Counted from the stretch's first letter, positions 8,801-16,583 are shown. The stretch: 26,645 bases of DNA from UBA12567 sp964598425 (GCA_964598425.1 CAZRBV010000036.1:1-26645), one strand, 5' to 3'. Notes: generated from the letters alone by a model not told the origin. A program made the numbers and translations.

Positions 8801-8995
8801 ATTGAGCGCGTGACCGAGGTGCAAGGCACTGGTCACATTGGGCGGCGGAATGACAATGGAATAGCACGCACTATCATCCGTGGGGGGCTCAGCGTGCCCC
8901 AGTCCGATCTCTCGCCACTGTTGGCGAATCGCGGGCTCAGAGTCAGCAGGCGTGTAGGCGCGTGGAAGCGAGGCGTTGGAGTGAACCGTCGACAT
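5894..8995 (-). CDS. valS: Valyl-tRNA synthetase
   Basis: This class I aminoacyl-tRNA synthetase of 1033 residues charges tRNA-Val with valine in the cytoplasm and edits misacylated threonine. Visible parts are: PPPNVTSALHLGHALNNTLQ with the HIGH-type motif HLGH (59-62); the editing (CP1) domain with TTRPETMLGDTAVA and TPAHDPNDWDIG; the KMSKS loop (616-620); an anticodon-binding domain; and a C-terminal coiled-coil arm (about 955-1033). A stretch of about 60 residues (657-717) between TQDVRLGVDL and SRFDVGRNFANKTWNA appears to be an insertion. ATG 8995 is chosen because MSTVHSNASLPRAYTPADSE reads as a normal N-terminus; the open frame beyond it is antisense to the TPR gene. The start lies within 15 bases of the divergent TPR start. 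Confidence 0.96.
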   Translation of the reverse strand: MSTVHSNASLPRAYTPADSEPAIRQQWREIGLGHAEPPTDDSACYSIVIPPPNVTSALHLGHALNNTLQDILVRYHRMRGAATLWMPGTDHAGIATQSVVEKRLLQSGTSRLELGREAFVDRARAWKDEYEGVILGQLRELGASCDWDRTRFTMDPVCTAAVRHAFFRLFQDGLIECGKRLVNWDPATQTALADDEVEMEEVAGHMWYLRYPLEDGDGHVTVATTRPETMLGDTAVAINPEDPRAEALRGRSVILPIVGRRIPVVEDDYVVMPGAEGDAKAAYATGFLKVTPAHDPNDWDIGMRHDLEAINIMAPDATISDRHGWEDVSDEARQFVGMSREEAREAIVSWFKHAGLLENVRDYSHSVGHSYRSHVPIEPYLSDQWYVRVTDDRLRGEALRSMADEQFEGDRAAGSHSGDGAIRFTPPRYARTFQHWHENLRDWCISRQLWWGHRIPVWTLEVPLQSDLPDAPLSPPPPGCDLPLCTVQDDALCVRLSVDRAEGIVRILACVDRDRPDLEATLADAGFEQDPDVLDTWFSSALWPMSTMGWPDAQAFPETEGLLDAFNPTDVLCTAREIITLWVSRMVMFNRYFLDGRIPFRDVYIHPMVQDGHGQKMSKSLGNGVDPRDIIHSHGTDALRLVMAQIATSTQDVRLGVDLVDPHSGETFEPEFMTTPAGHRVAAPVQQSPSVDGAEMVTVYGLLTGVSPDDNRPLAKNTSSRFDVGRNFANKTWNAVRFALGRIESPATMVDMESLSLADRWMCSRLAGACADAEKALAEYRFSHYAEVVYDIVWRDFCDWYLEAIKPTIGADHSQQRVLLSVLDAILRLLHPVCPFVTEAVWPHVRALGERTLPGLELPDAQMVAVAAWPRMMSDLRDEAAERETERLQRLVGEVRRARSENDVPVKAEIALLAPAGLIELASGAANLLAAMCRVAEVKPRGEESSAGMLAFAMDGEEVLLDLAGGVDPEAERTRLQTKADSLSGSIRALTGRLSNDAYVQKAPAHLVEETRSQLQQAEADLVATQAAIEALS

Positions 8996-10015
8996 CCAGC
9001 CATCATACAGGTGTGGATCGCCCGTTCGATCGTCGCGGCGGTTCTCTGCGCAGGTCCGCCGGGCTGTAGCCGAGAGCAGCCTGAGGCCGAAGCCTCGGCG
9101 GCGCTGCCGATAGAAGATCGGCTCGCCCGGGCAGAACAGATGCTCACGTATGGCCGGCTCGACCCCGCAGAGCAGTTGGCCGAGGCGATCACGACCGATG
9201 CGGCTGACGATTGGCGCGGGCACGACCTTCTGGCCCGGGTCCATCTCCAGCGAGCACTTGATTTCGAAGAAGCGGGACTGATCAACCGGGCGGAGACGCG
9301 AATGCAGAGGGCGACCAACGCCTACAGGGCGGCTACCGTGACAGCACCTCCGATCGCCGGGCTCTGGCGAAGTGCCGGAGATGCCGCTCAGATGGCTGGC
9401 CAGATCGAACAAGCGAACACCTGGTACGAGCATGCGTTGTCGCTACAGCCCGATGATGTCCGAACACTGCTCCGTCTGGCGCAACTCCGATTTGCAGGCG
9501 ATCCGGCCGAGAGCAGACGCCTTCTTGAACGCGTCGTACATCTTGATCCCCTGATCCCTGAATCGCATGCATCACTCGCCTTGCTCGACGCCAGCGAGGG
9601 AGCAGGCGAAGCCGCACTGGAGAAAGTGGCCCATGCGGTCGACCTGGACAGGATGAACCCACAACTGCGAATCGTGCAGGCGCGGGTCCATCGAGTCCTT
9701 GGCGACTTCGCATCAGGGGTTGAGATTCTGCTGGCGTTGCCACCTGCCGCGCAGTCAGGGCTCGCTGCCACCGAGGAACTTGCCGCGTGCTGGAATGCAC
9801 TGGGGCGACACGATCGTGAGGCCGATGCATGGGCAGCCTGCTTCAACGCGCATGCCCATCGAAGCGATGCCTGGAGGTATGCCTTGAATGCTGGATCGGC
9901 CGCGCTGGCTTCGGGCAATCGACCGCGTGCCGCAGGGCTCTTCCAGCAGGCCGAGATGCTCTCGGCCCCGGCAGGTGAAGTGGATGCCGCCCGCCGCCGG
10001 CATCAGTCGCCATGA
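8981..10015 (+). CDS. TPR-repeat protein, probable lipoprotein
   Basis: This is an exported protein of 344 residues. The chosen start GTG 8981 has GAGG seven bases upstream; GTG 9011 is the alternative and gives a shorter signal peptide. The signal segment is ARSIVAAVLCAGPPGC, whose Cys could be lipidated although the lipobox (PPGC) is imperfect. The rest is helical with tetratricopeptide units, for example LWRSAGDAAQMAGQIEQANTW and YEHALSLQPDD, consistent with a protein-binding scaffold. It is divergent from valS with overlapping start regions, and its end overlaps the convergent 66-residue membrane gene by 13 bases. The binding partner is unknown. Confidence 0.85.
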   Translation: MNRRHPAIIQVWIARSIVAAVLCAGPPGCSREQPEAEASAALPIEDRLARAEQMLTYGRLDPAEQLAEAITTDAADDWRGHDLLARVHLQRALDFEEAGLINRAETRMQRATNAYRAATVTAPPIAGLWRSAGDAAQMAGQIEQANTWYEHALSLQPDDVRTLLRLAQLRFAGDPAESRRLLERVVHLDPLIPESHASLALLDASEGAGEAALEKVAHAVDLDRMNPQLRIVQARVHRVLGDFASGVEILLALPPAAQSGLAATEELAACWNALGRHDREADAWAACFNAHAHRSDAWRYALNAGSAALASGNRPRAAGLFQQAEMLSAPAGEVDAARRRHQSP

Positions 10016-10203
10016 GGATCTTCATCGAGGCGGCGCCCTGATTCCAGCCAGGGATCAGGGCCTGAGGCGCGATTCCGGAGCTTCCCCGAGCGGCGGAATC
10101 GGCGGCTCAGCAGCATCAGCACCGTCAGCGCAATGATCGCCAGGAGGACTGCTGTGGCCACAATGGCGGAATTTGGCAGGAGTGGTGGGGGCTGGTCAGG
10201 CAC
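10003..10203 (-). CDS. Small single-span membrane protein (66 aa)
   Basis: GTG 10203 starts a 66-residue protein: a short Pro-rich N-terminus (PDQPPPLLP), one membrane helix (IVATAVLLAIIALTVLMLL) and a basic cytoplasmic tail (SRRFRRSGKLRNR) ending in an acidic segment. The frame can be extended upstream to 10440, but that extension is antisense to the S41 protease gene and has no protein character. TATACT lies only six bases before the GTG, pointing to a leaderless transcript. Function unknown; by its topology it could be a small membrane adaptor. Confidence 0.6.
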   Translation of the reverse strand: MPDQPPPLLPNSAIVATAVLLAIIALTVLMLLSRRFRRSGKLRNRASGPDPWLESGRRLDEDPHGD

Positions 10204-10209
10204 GAATCG

Positions 10210-10215
10210 AGTATA
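10210..10215 (-). promoter_or_regulatory. -10 hexamer TATACT, leaderless start
   Basis: TATACT on the minus strand is separated from GTG 10203 by six bases (CGATTC). With a usual 6-8 base distance from -10 to +1, transcription would begin at or next to the start codon. No clear -35 was found. Confidence 0.45.
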
Positions 10216-10375
10216 GATAGTGTGCGAACCAGGGCATATAACTGGCGTATCAGGAGGATGGCGGCCCCTTTTTGATGATTTGATGAATCCTTGCGCAGTT
10301 CCGGCCGATCGTCTGTGAAGGCGGAAAGGCCCCATGCTGCTCCGCCGGCGATCTCTTGAAAGGACGACTCCAGAC

Positions 10376-12685
10376 ATGCTGACACGCTCGACTCGCACAG
10401 CTTCGACCTGCGTACTGGCCATTTTCGTGCTCGGCGGCACATCGCCGCTTCTCGCCCGGCCGGTTTCTCATGAGGCGCGGGCCTGGGCAGATGATGTCTG
10501 GGAAGCAGCGTTGGATGGTGACCGCTCCGAACTCGACTCTCTACTCTCGGCGCCTGCCCGGAGCGGTGTGCAAGACGACGCCAGACAGCAATTCATCAAG
10601 GCTGTGCAAGCGTGGCAAACCCACGAGGTTGAGGATCAAGACCATATCGATGATCGGATCGCTGAAGCTCGGACCGAGATGCTGGCTGCCGAGGACGAGG
10701 GTGATCTGCTCGAGTCGCTGCGGCTGTTGATCGAAGTGCAGGCCCTGTCGGAGACTCTGGCAGCGCCACTTGATGATCCCGACGCACAAAGGCTTGTCGC
10801 GTCGGCCGAGGAGCAGATCAATGCCTGGATTGCAGCGAGTGATTACTTCCACGCGCAGCAGGGGCTTCTGAGGCTTCGAGCGGTCTATGAAGACACCGGT
10901 CATCAGGACGAGTGGGATCGGCTCACAGCTTCGTATGAAGAACTGTGGGATCAGATGAGACTGCTTCGTCGCTACCGATTCGATGAGTACCACAAACGCT
11001 ACGTTGCCTTTCACCGTGCGCAAGGCGATGAAGTCAGTGAGGAATACAGCCCACGACTCGACACTCGATGGAAAGACATGATTCGAGATGTCGACATTGA
11101 AACCGCTGCCAGAGCGATTCAGATTGCAGCGGTTGAACACGTCGAATCAGAGGGACTTGTCCCGCTTCTGGACGGTGGCATCGAGGCGATCAGGGCACTC
11201 ACGCACGACAGCTTGCTCGCAGCAACGTTTCCGACTCTTGAAGACGAATCTCTTCTCGCTTCCTGGCATGCCGCGCTGGACGCGACAGAAGTATCGATTG
11301 AGATACCCGGAGCGGATGTATCCCTTGTGCGAACCATGCAGCGAATCGCTCAGGCCAATGCGGACACCATCAATCTGCCTGAAGGCGTGCTGTGGCGGGA
11401 GTTTGCCGACGGCGCGATGAACGAACTGGACCGGTTCAGCCAGGTTATCTGGCCCTATGACTATGAGTCATTCCGGCGGCAGATGCAGGGCAACTTTGTT
11501 GGAGTCGGTGTGCAGATTCAGGAGACCGATCTTGGTGAAATCAAGGTCGTGACGCCGCTTGAGGGCAAGCCTGCTTTCTATGCCGGAGTTCGCGCCGATG
11601 ACATCATCGCGACGGTCAACGGCCAATCCACTGCCGGCTGGACGGTCCAGGATGCCGTCCATCACATCACCGGGCCGGAAGACACGCAGGTGACGCTCGG
11701 TCTTCGGCGAAATGGCGAAGATGGGATCGTGGAAGTGCCGGTCGTACGCGCCGTCATTCGAATGCCTCATGTCAAAGGATGGCGGAAGGAGGGCGTCGAT
11801 GATTCGGGGCGGGAGGACTGGGACTGGATGATCTCCCCGGACCAAGGCATCGGCTATATCAAGCTGACCGGCTTTGATCAGGAAACCCAAGCCGATCTTC
11901 GCACCGCGATGAGCGAAATGCGCGGAAGTGGCCCACTCAATGGATTGGTGCTTGATCTTCGACACAATCCTGGCGGGTTGCTTGATCTGGCGGGATTCGT
12001 GAGCAATCTCTTTGTCCCGCACGGAGACATCGTCACTGGCGAAGATTCTGACGGGCGACAGACCTTCTGCATTTCTGCCAGATCCCACGGCTGCCTGCTT
12101 GGCGGCGTGCCAACGGTGGTGCTCATCAACCGCGGCTCAGCGAGCGCCAGTGAGATCGTTGCCGGGTGCCTGCAGGCACATGAGGCGGCGGTCGTGCTGG
12201 GCGAACGGAGTTTCGGGAAGGGCAGTGTGCAGACGGTGCATCCTCTCGCCGCCGAAGCTCGCATCAAAGTTACAAACCAGTACTACCGACTCCCCTCGAC
12301 CGATGGCATGAACCCCGGACGCCTCGTTCACAAGCGGCCAGGGGCCACGGACTGGGGCGTCGTGCCCGATCTGGAAGTGCGAATGTCAATGGATGACATC
12401 ATCGCGTCCGAGCGGCTCCGGTTCCGCGCAGAGCGGGCCGTGTCAGAGCTGCCGCTCCCCGAACCTCCGGCGCCCGATCCGGATGCGGAACCAAATCCCG
12501 CCGACGACGGCCCTGCAGATATTGCGAGACTCATTGACGACGGGTTTGACCCGCAGCTGGAGCTTGCAGTGTTGCTCGTGAGCGCTCAAGTGCTTGCGGA
12601 AACCGAAAGTAAGGACTCCAGACCGGTCAACCAGGTCGCTGAAGGCCCGATTGATGATCTGCGGAGCCGAGCAGGCGGCCGCTGA
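10376..12685 (+). CDS. S41-family C-terminal processing protease with PDZ domain
   Basis: This exported serine protease has 769 residues. ATG 10376 follows AAAGGA by 11 bases and opens a signal peptide (TASTCVLAIFVLGGTSPLLA); ATG 10334 is an alternative. A long helical, acidic N-terminal region of about 330 residues has no motif I recognise. The PDZ domain covers roughly 375-446 (VGVGVQIQETDLGEIKVVTP, then YAGVRADDIIATVNGQ). The S41 core contains DLRHNPGGLLD, NRGSASASEIVAG with catalytic Ser590, and ERSFGKGSVQT with Lys615. The Ser-Lys distance of 25 equals that of E. coli Prc. The C-terminus has a Pro/Asp-rich linker. Family role: periplasmic C-terminal trimming or degradation of envelope proteins. 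It converges on trpB with 21 bases between. Confidence 0.92.
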   Translation: MLTRSTRTASTCVLAIFVLGGTSPLLARPVSHEARAWADDVWEAALDGDRSELDSLLSAPARSGVQDDARQQFIKAVQAWQTHEVEDQDHIDDRIAEARTEMLAAEDEGDLLESLRLLIEVQALSETLAAPLDDPDAQRLVASAEEQINAWIAASDYFHAQQGLLRLRAVYEDTGHQDEWDRLTASYEELWDQMRLLRRYRFDEYHKRYVAFHRAQGDEVSEEYSPRLDTRWKDMIRDVDIETAARAIQIAAVEHVESEGLVPLLDGGIEAIRALTHDSLLAATFPTLEDESLLASWHAALDATEVSIEIPGADVSLVRTMQRIAQANADTINLPEGVLWREFADGAMNELDRFSQVIWPYDYESFRRQMQGNFVGVGVQIQETDLGEIKVVTPLEGKPAFYAGVRADDIIATVNGQSTAGWTVQDAVHHITGPEDTQVTLGLRRNGEDGIVEVPVVRAVIRMPHVKGWRKEGVDDSGREDWDWMISPDQGIGYIKLTGFDQETQADLRTAMSEMRGSGPLNGLVLDLRHNPGGLLDLAGFVSNLFVPHGDIVTGEDSDGRQTFCISARSHGCLLGGVPTVVLINRGSASASEIVAGCLQAHEAAVVLGERSFGKGSVQTVHPLAAEARIKVTNQYYRLPSTDGMNPGRLVHKRPGATDWGVVPDLEVRMSMDDIIASERLRFRAERAVSELPLPEPPAPDPDAEPNPADDGPADIARLIDDGFDPQLELAVLLVSAQVLAETESKDSRPVNQVAEGPIDDLRSRAGGR

Positions 12686-12706
12686 CCCGTATCTCAACGC
12701 TACGAC

Positions 12707-13927
12707 TCAACGCGACCTGTTGGCTTCTCGTGCGGCCAGCTGGTCGCGTGCCTCTACGACATCCTTGTCGCCTCGCCCCGAAAGATTGACGAGCACGAGC
12801 TGGTCTGCTGGCAATTCGGCCGCGCACATCATCGCAGCTGCCACTGCATGCGACGACTCAAGCGCCGGAAGAATGCCTTCAAGCTGGGAGAGCAACTCGA
12901 ACGCGGCCAGCGCCTCATCATCCCGAACGCTCATGTATCGAACACGACCGGTTTCCTTCCACCATGCGTGTTCGGGGCCAACACCGGGATAGTCGAGCCC
13001 CGCCGAGATGGAATGCACATCCGCGGTCTGTCCATCCGTGTTCTGCAACACGTAACTGCGTGATCCATGCAGGACCCCTGGCGTCCCCATGCCAAGACTT
13101 GCTGCATGGTGACCAACATCTGTCCCGGAGCCGCCCGCTTCCACGCCAATCAACTCCACCGATTCATCATTCTGGAACGGGTGAAACAGACCGGCAGCGT
13201 TGGAGCCGCCACCGACGCAGGCAACTGCGAGATTGGGAAGCCTGCCGAATCGGTCGAGACATTGCGATCTCGCTTCACGCCCGATGACCGATTGCAAGGT
13301 TCGGACGAGGAGCGGAAACGGGTGTGGCCCGACAACCGAGCCAAGAACATAGTGTGTCGTCTCCACTGATTCCATCCAGTCTCGCATGGCGGCGTTGGTG
13401 GCATCCTTGAGCGTCCGACTCCCGTCTTCAACTTCGTGCACGGTTGCACCGAGCAGACGCATCCGAAACACATTGAGTGACTGGCGGCGGACATCCTCCG
13501 CGCCCATGTAGACCTCACACTGCAATCCAAATCTGGCACAGGCCGTTGCTGTCGCAACGCCGTGTTGCCCGGCCCCGGTCTCAGCGATAATCCGGCCCTT
13601 CCCCATGCGTTTGGCCAACAGCACCTGCCCGATCGTGTTGTTGATCTTGTGCGCGCCGGTGTGCGCCAGATCCTCGCGTTTGAGAATGATCTGTGCGCCA
13701 CCGGCATGCGAGGACAATCGAGGCACTTCTGTGATGGGAGTCGGACGACCGACATAGTCCTTCAACAGTGCGTCGAGTGCACGTGTGAATGCGGAGTCTG
13801 CTGCAGCCGCGGACCATGCGACGTCGAGCTCGTCCAACGCAGCCACGAGCGTTTCGGGAACGAACCGACCTCCGAAGCTACCGAACCAGCCTTGGGTTTC
13901 ACTCTGGGTCGACGTGGGGGGCGTCAT
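12707..13927 (-). CDS. trpB: Tryptophan synthase beta chain
   Basis: This 406-residue PLP enzyme converts indole (or indole-glycerol phosphate with TrpA) and L-serine to tryptophan. Visible signatures are GWFGSFGGRFVPETL at the N-terminus; EDLAHTGAHKINNT with the PLP lysine Lys94; AETGAGQHGVA with catalytic Glu116; the phosphate-binding loop GGGSNAAG; and LSGRGDKD near the end. ATG 13927 overlaps the hydrolase stop as ATGA, so the two genes are co-transcribed and probably coupled. No trpA follows: the next gene is the convergent S41 protease. The alpha subunit must be encoded elsewhere. Confidence 0.97.
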   Translation of the reverse strand: MTPPTSTQSETQGWFGSFGGRFVPETLVAALDELDVAWSAAAADSAFTRALDALLKDYVGRPTPITEVPRLSSHAGGAQIILKREDLAHTGAHKINNTIGQVLLAKRMGKGRIIAETGAGQHGVATATACARFGLQCEVYMGAEDVRRQSLNVFRMRLLGATVHEVEDGSRTLKDATNAAMRDWMESVETTHYVLGSVVGPHPFPLLVRTLQSVIGREARSQCLDRFGRLPNLAVACVGGGSNAAGLFHPFQNDESVELIGVEAGGSGTDVGHHAASLGMGTPGVLHGSRSYVLQNTDGQTADVHSISAGLDYPGVGPEHAWWKETGRVRYMSVRDDEALAAFELLSQLEGILPALESSHAVAAAMMCAAELPADQLVLVNLSGRGDKDVVEARDQLAAREANRSR

Positions 13928-14775
13928 GCGCTCATTGCTCCAGTATTCAGTCCGCTCAGCAGCCGCTGCTCAAGAAATCGGCAGAGGTGCTCTTTGGCAT
14001 CCGCCGAACACGATCCAAAGCCAGCATGTTCACCTGGTGCTCCCGTGCGATCGTACGCCACGCGCTCAATGAGCGATTCCGGACCGAGTGCTTCGATGGC
14101 GTGAAGAAACCGCCACTGGCTGACGAAGGGTATCCACTGATCGAGCCGAGAGTGAATGGCGAGGGTCGGCAGCGGGCGCCACTGGTCGAGATGCTCAATC
14201 GGGTTGACCGCTTTGAGGGCCGCCCCCCGCGTCGCGTCGCATCCCGGTCTCTCCGGAAGGAAACTCCAGTCACCGCTCGTCGCCTCAAACACCACGGCGG
14301 CGAACTGGTGAGGTCTGCACAGGCGAGCCGCGCAGGCCATCCCACCAGCCGACATCCCTCCGATCGCGATTCGGTCGCGGTCGGCTCCAAGTTCGGCGGC
14401 TGCTGCCTCGGCAACGGCGTCCAACTCGCCGGCAGCCTGCATGACAACCTCCACAACTCGGTCGGATTCCTGCATCGGGAGGCTGGCCCGATCGCCGTGC
14501 CCAGGCAGATCCATGGCACAGATTCCAAACCCGCGACGCATCAGTCGGAGGTATCGGCCGGAATCCAACTCCTTGCAGGCGGTTCTTCCGTGCATCCAGA
14601 CGAGAAGCGGGAACGGTTCCCGGACAACGACCTCGGGCCGCACAAGCAACACCGGGACATCCCCGAATCGAGCCCGTACGCCCTGCCTGCGGATGGCAGA
14701 GGGAAGCATTTCAAATGTGGGAAGACCGCTCTGCGCGTTGACGGAAGGGGGGGGCTGGGGGGATCCTTCTGACAT
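13924..14775 (-). CDS. Alpha/beta hydrolase
   Basis: This is a 283-residue hydrolase fold. Visible are the oxyanion strand and turn PFPLLVWMHGRTACKE (about 55-69), GFGICAMDLPGHGDR, the nucleophile elbow GGMSAGGM with Ser142, a probable acid in IHSRLDQWIPF and a probable catalytic His in GAPGEHAGFG. This resembles dienelactone hydrolase/prolyl oligopeptidase-type esterases; substrate unknown. No signal peptide. ATG 14775 overlaps the divergent rsmD ATG on CATG; ATG 14709 and a start at 14787 are alternatives. The first codons contain C8 and C6 runs on the coding strand. It is translationally coupled to trpB. Confidence 0.8.
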   Translation of the reverse strand: MSEGSPQPPPSVNAQSGLPTFEMLPSAIRRQGVRARFGDVPVLLVRPEVVVREPFPLLVWMHGRTACKELDSGRYLRLMRRGFGICAMDLPGHGDRASLPMQESDRVVEVVMQAAGELDAVAEAAAAELGADRDRIAIGGMSAGGMACAARLCRPHQFAAVVFEATSGDWSFLPERPGCDATRGAALKAVNPIEHLDQWRPLPTLAIHSRLDQWIPFVSQWRFLHAIEALGPESLIERVAYDRTGAPGEHAGFGSCSADAKEHLCRFLEQRLLSGLNTGAMSA

Positions 14776-15361
14776 GCTGCAGATCATCGGCGGTCACTAT
14801 AGGTCGCGACGTCTCCGGACGCCGCCCGATGCGAACACCACGAGGCCCTACGCGCACCGCGTGAAGGAGTCGGTTTTCAATATTCTTCGGGGGCACCTCG
14901 AGGATGCAAGAGTTCTTGACCTGTTCGCAGGCGTCGGCACGATGGGCCTTGAGGCCATCAGCCGCGGTGCTGCCGAAGTCCTCATGGTAGAACAGGACCG
15001 TCGCATCTATGAAATGCTGCGGGAGAACGTCGAAGCGCTTGAATGTGGCGATCGGGCCGACCTGCTTCGAGGCGATGCGCTCGGCTCCGTATCGATTCTG
15101 CGAGCTCCAAGGCCGCTGGACATCGTTTTTGTCGATCCACCATTTGCAATGATGCGAGATGAAGGTGGCCGCAAGCGAGTGCTGGATCAGATCGGAAGAA
15201 CTGCCGGGATTCTGGCCCCCGGAGCGCTGGTTGTACTACGCACGCCGCTCGATGCACACCAGATTCCCCATGAAGTTCCGGAGCTGGACGGCCCTGAGAT
15301 TCGCGATCATGGACGGCATCACCAGGTACTTCTGTACGCCCCACGGGAACTGGCTTCGTGA
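14774..15361 (+). CDS. rsmD: 16S rRNA (guanine966-N2)-methyltransferase RsmD
   Basis: This is a 195-residue SAM-dependent methyltransferase. It begins MLQIIGGHYRSRRL, matching the usual RsmD opening (RIIGG...RGRRL), so ATG 14774 is well placed. The SAM-binding motif is RVLDLFAGVGTMGLEAISRG (46-65). The catalytic N-methyltransferase motif is VDPPFA (D121-P-P-F124). The product methylates G966 of 16S rRNA during 30S assembly. Its stop overlaps the next gene's GTG as GTGA, so it is coupled to the CCA-adding enzyme. A TTGACG hexamer at 14739-14744 could be part of its promoter, lying inside the divergent hydrolase gene. Confidence 0.93.
   Translation: MLQIIGGHYRSRRLRTPPDANTTRPYAHRVKESVFNILRGHLEDARVLDLFAGVGTMGLEAISRGAAEVLMVEQDRRIYEMLRENVEALECGDRADLLRGDALGSVSILRAPRPLDIVFVDPPFAMMRDEGGRKRVLDQIGRTAGILAPGALVVLRTPLDAHQIPHEVPELDGPEIRDHGRHHQVLLYAPRELAS
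14796..14801 (-). promoter_or_regulatory. Possible -10 hexamer TATAGT for hydrolase-trpB
   Basis: TATAGT (5 of 6) on the minus strand lies 20 bases before ATG 14775, inside rsmD codons 8-10. There is no intergenic space for it elsewhere. No good -35 is visible. Confidence 0.3.
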
Positions 15362-16578
15362 CAACGCACTCCGCCAGATCGATCGCCGCAGCCATTGCAG
15401 GAGAGCTTCAGGCGAACGGGTTCACTGCGTGGTTTGCAGGCGGATGCGTCCGAGATGAGCTCCTCGGCCTGCAGCCCAAAGACTACGACATCGCCACCAA
15501 CGCAACCCCTGAACAGGTCGCCAGCATCTTCCCCGGTGCTCATCCGGTGGGGGCCGCGTTTGGTGTGATGCTGGTGCGGCGTCAACGGGTCACGATTGAG
15601 ATCGCGACATTTCGGGAAGAAGGCGCCTACAGCGACCACCGACGGCCGGACACTGTTCAGTTCAGCAGTGCGGAGCGTGATGCGCACAGACGCGACTTCA
15701 CTATCAATGGCCTGTTCCGCGATCCAGTAACTGGTGAAGTACACGATTATGTTGGTGGAAAGAAGGATCTCGAGGCTGGTGTACTTCGGGCCATCGGCAA
15801 TCCGGATGCGAGGCTCGACGAAGATCATCTTCGAATGCTTCGCGCCGTCCGCTTTGTAGCCTCACTGGATGTCGATCTCGACGCAGACACCAAAGAAGCC
15901 ATTTCCAGACACGCCGCCTCGCTGCAGGGAATCTCACGCGAGCGGATCGGCGATGAGATCAGGCGCATCCTCCGCGCGCCGGGGCGATGCCGCGGCATCA
16001 CCATGTTGGCTGAATTGGGGTTGGCGAAGGCGATCTTTGGAGATGTACCGCCCAGCGAAGAGCCCGTGCGCCTTGCGGCAGTTGGCCACGCGGGAGGCGA
16101 GATTTCGGCGCTCCTTGCAGCCTGGGCGGTCGATTGGAACGACGACCTCACCGATCCGGATGCTGAGAGCAGGAGGTATCGCAAGGCCTTGCTGCTGTCC
16201 AATGAGGAGCAGCATGGCATGTGCGCATGCCTCCGAACGTATCTGAGGTTTGAAACGTGGTCAGGCCTTTCCGTGTCCGCGCAAAAGCGGCTTGCATCCA
16301 GTCCGTGGAGCGGCGCCGCCCTCATTATGCGGGGGGCCTCAGAGAGCGCACCGACCGCAGCCATCAGAGGTGACATCGAAAAACTTTCGGAAACCGGACT
16401 CTCGCCTCCGAGGATTCTGGATGGAGACACCTTGCTCGCTGATGGATTGAAGCCCGGGCCACAGTTCGGCACCGTGCTTGAGGCCGTCTATGATGCCCAG
16501 CTTGAAGGAGCCATTGAGGATCTCCCAGCAGCCCTCAGACTCGCCCGGACCCTGTCAGGACGGTCTCCGAGTGAGTGA
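15358..16578 (+). CDS. CCA tRNA nucleotidyltransferase / poly(A) polymerase family
   Basis: This 406-residue enzyme is of the class II nucleotidyltransferase family, which adds or repairs the 3' CCA of tRNA (some members add poly(A)). GTG 15358 overlaps the rsmD stop. The catalytic core reads AGGCVRDELLG (27-37) and KDYDIATNA with Asp42 and Asp44 as metal ligands, then RRDFTINGLF and DYVGGKKDLE, then the ribose/base-selection segment DEDHLRMLRAVRF. The CCA requirement fits the tRNA-Gly at 1-48, which lacks an encoded CCA. Sequence alone does not separate CCA-adding from A-adding or PcnB activity. Confidence 0.92.
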   Translation: MTTHSARSIAAAIAGELQANGFTAWFAGGCVRDELLGLQPKDYDIATNATPEQVASIFPGAHPVGAAFGVMLVRRQRVTIEIATFREEGAYSDHRRPDTVQFSSAERDAHRRDFTINGLFRDPVTGEVHDYVGGKKDLEAGVLRAIGNPDARLDEDHLRMLRAVRFVASLDVDLDADTKEAISRHAASLQGISRERIGDEIRRILRAPGRCRGITMLAELGLAKAIFGDVPPSEEPVRLAAVGHAGGEISALLAAWAVDWNDDLTDPDAESRRYRKALLLSNEEQHGMCACLRTYLRFETWSGLSVSAQKRLASSPWSGAALIMRGASESAPTAAIRGDIEKLSETGLSPPRILDGDTLLADGLKPGPQFGTVLEAVYDAQLEGAIEDLPAALRLARTLSGRSPSE

Positions 16579-16583
16579 CGCTT

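Noticed and set aside
7874..8980. N-terminal extension of the TPR protein
   Set aside because: The frame is open only because it is antisense to valS; no signal peptide or TPR features appear until about 8981-9011.
9074..9108. Palindrome-rich stretch in the TPR gene resembling the hairpin at 22771
   Set aside because: It lies inside a coding sequence with a normal reading frame, and the similarity is limited to a GCCTGAGGC core common in GC-rich DNA.
8996..9433. N-terminal extension of valS
   Set aside because: It is antisense to the TPR gene, and the sequence does not resemble ValRS; the family N-terminus begins at about 8995.
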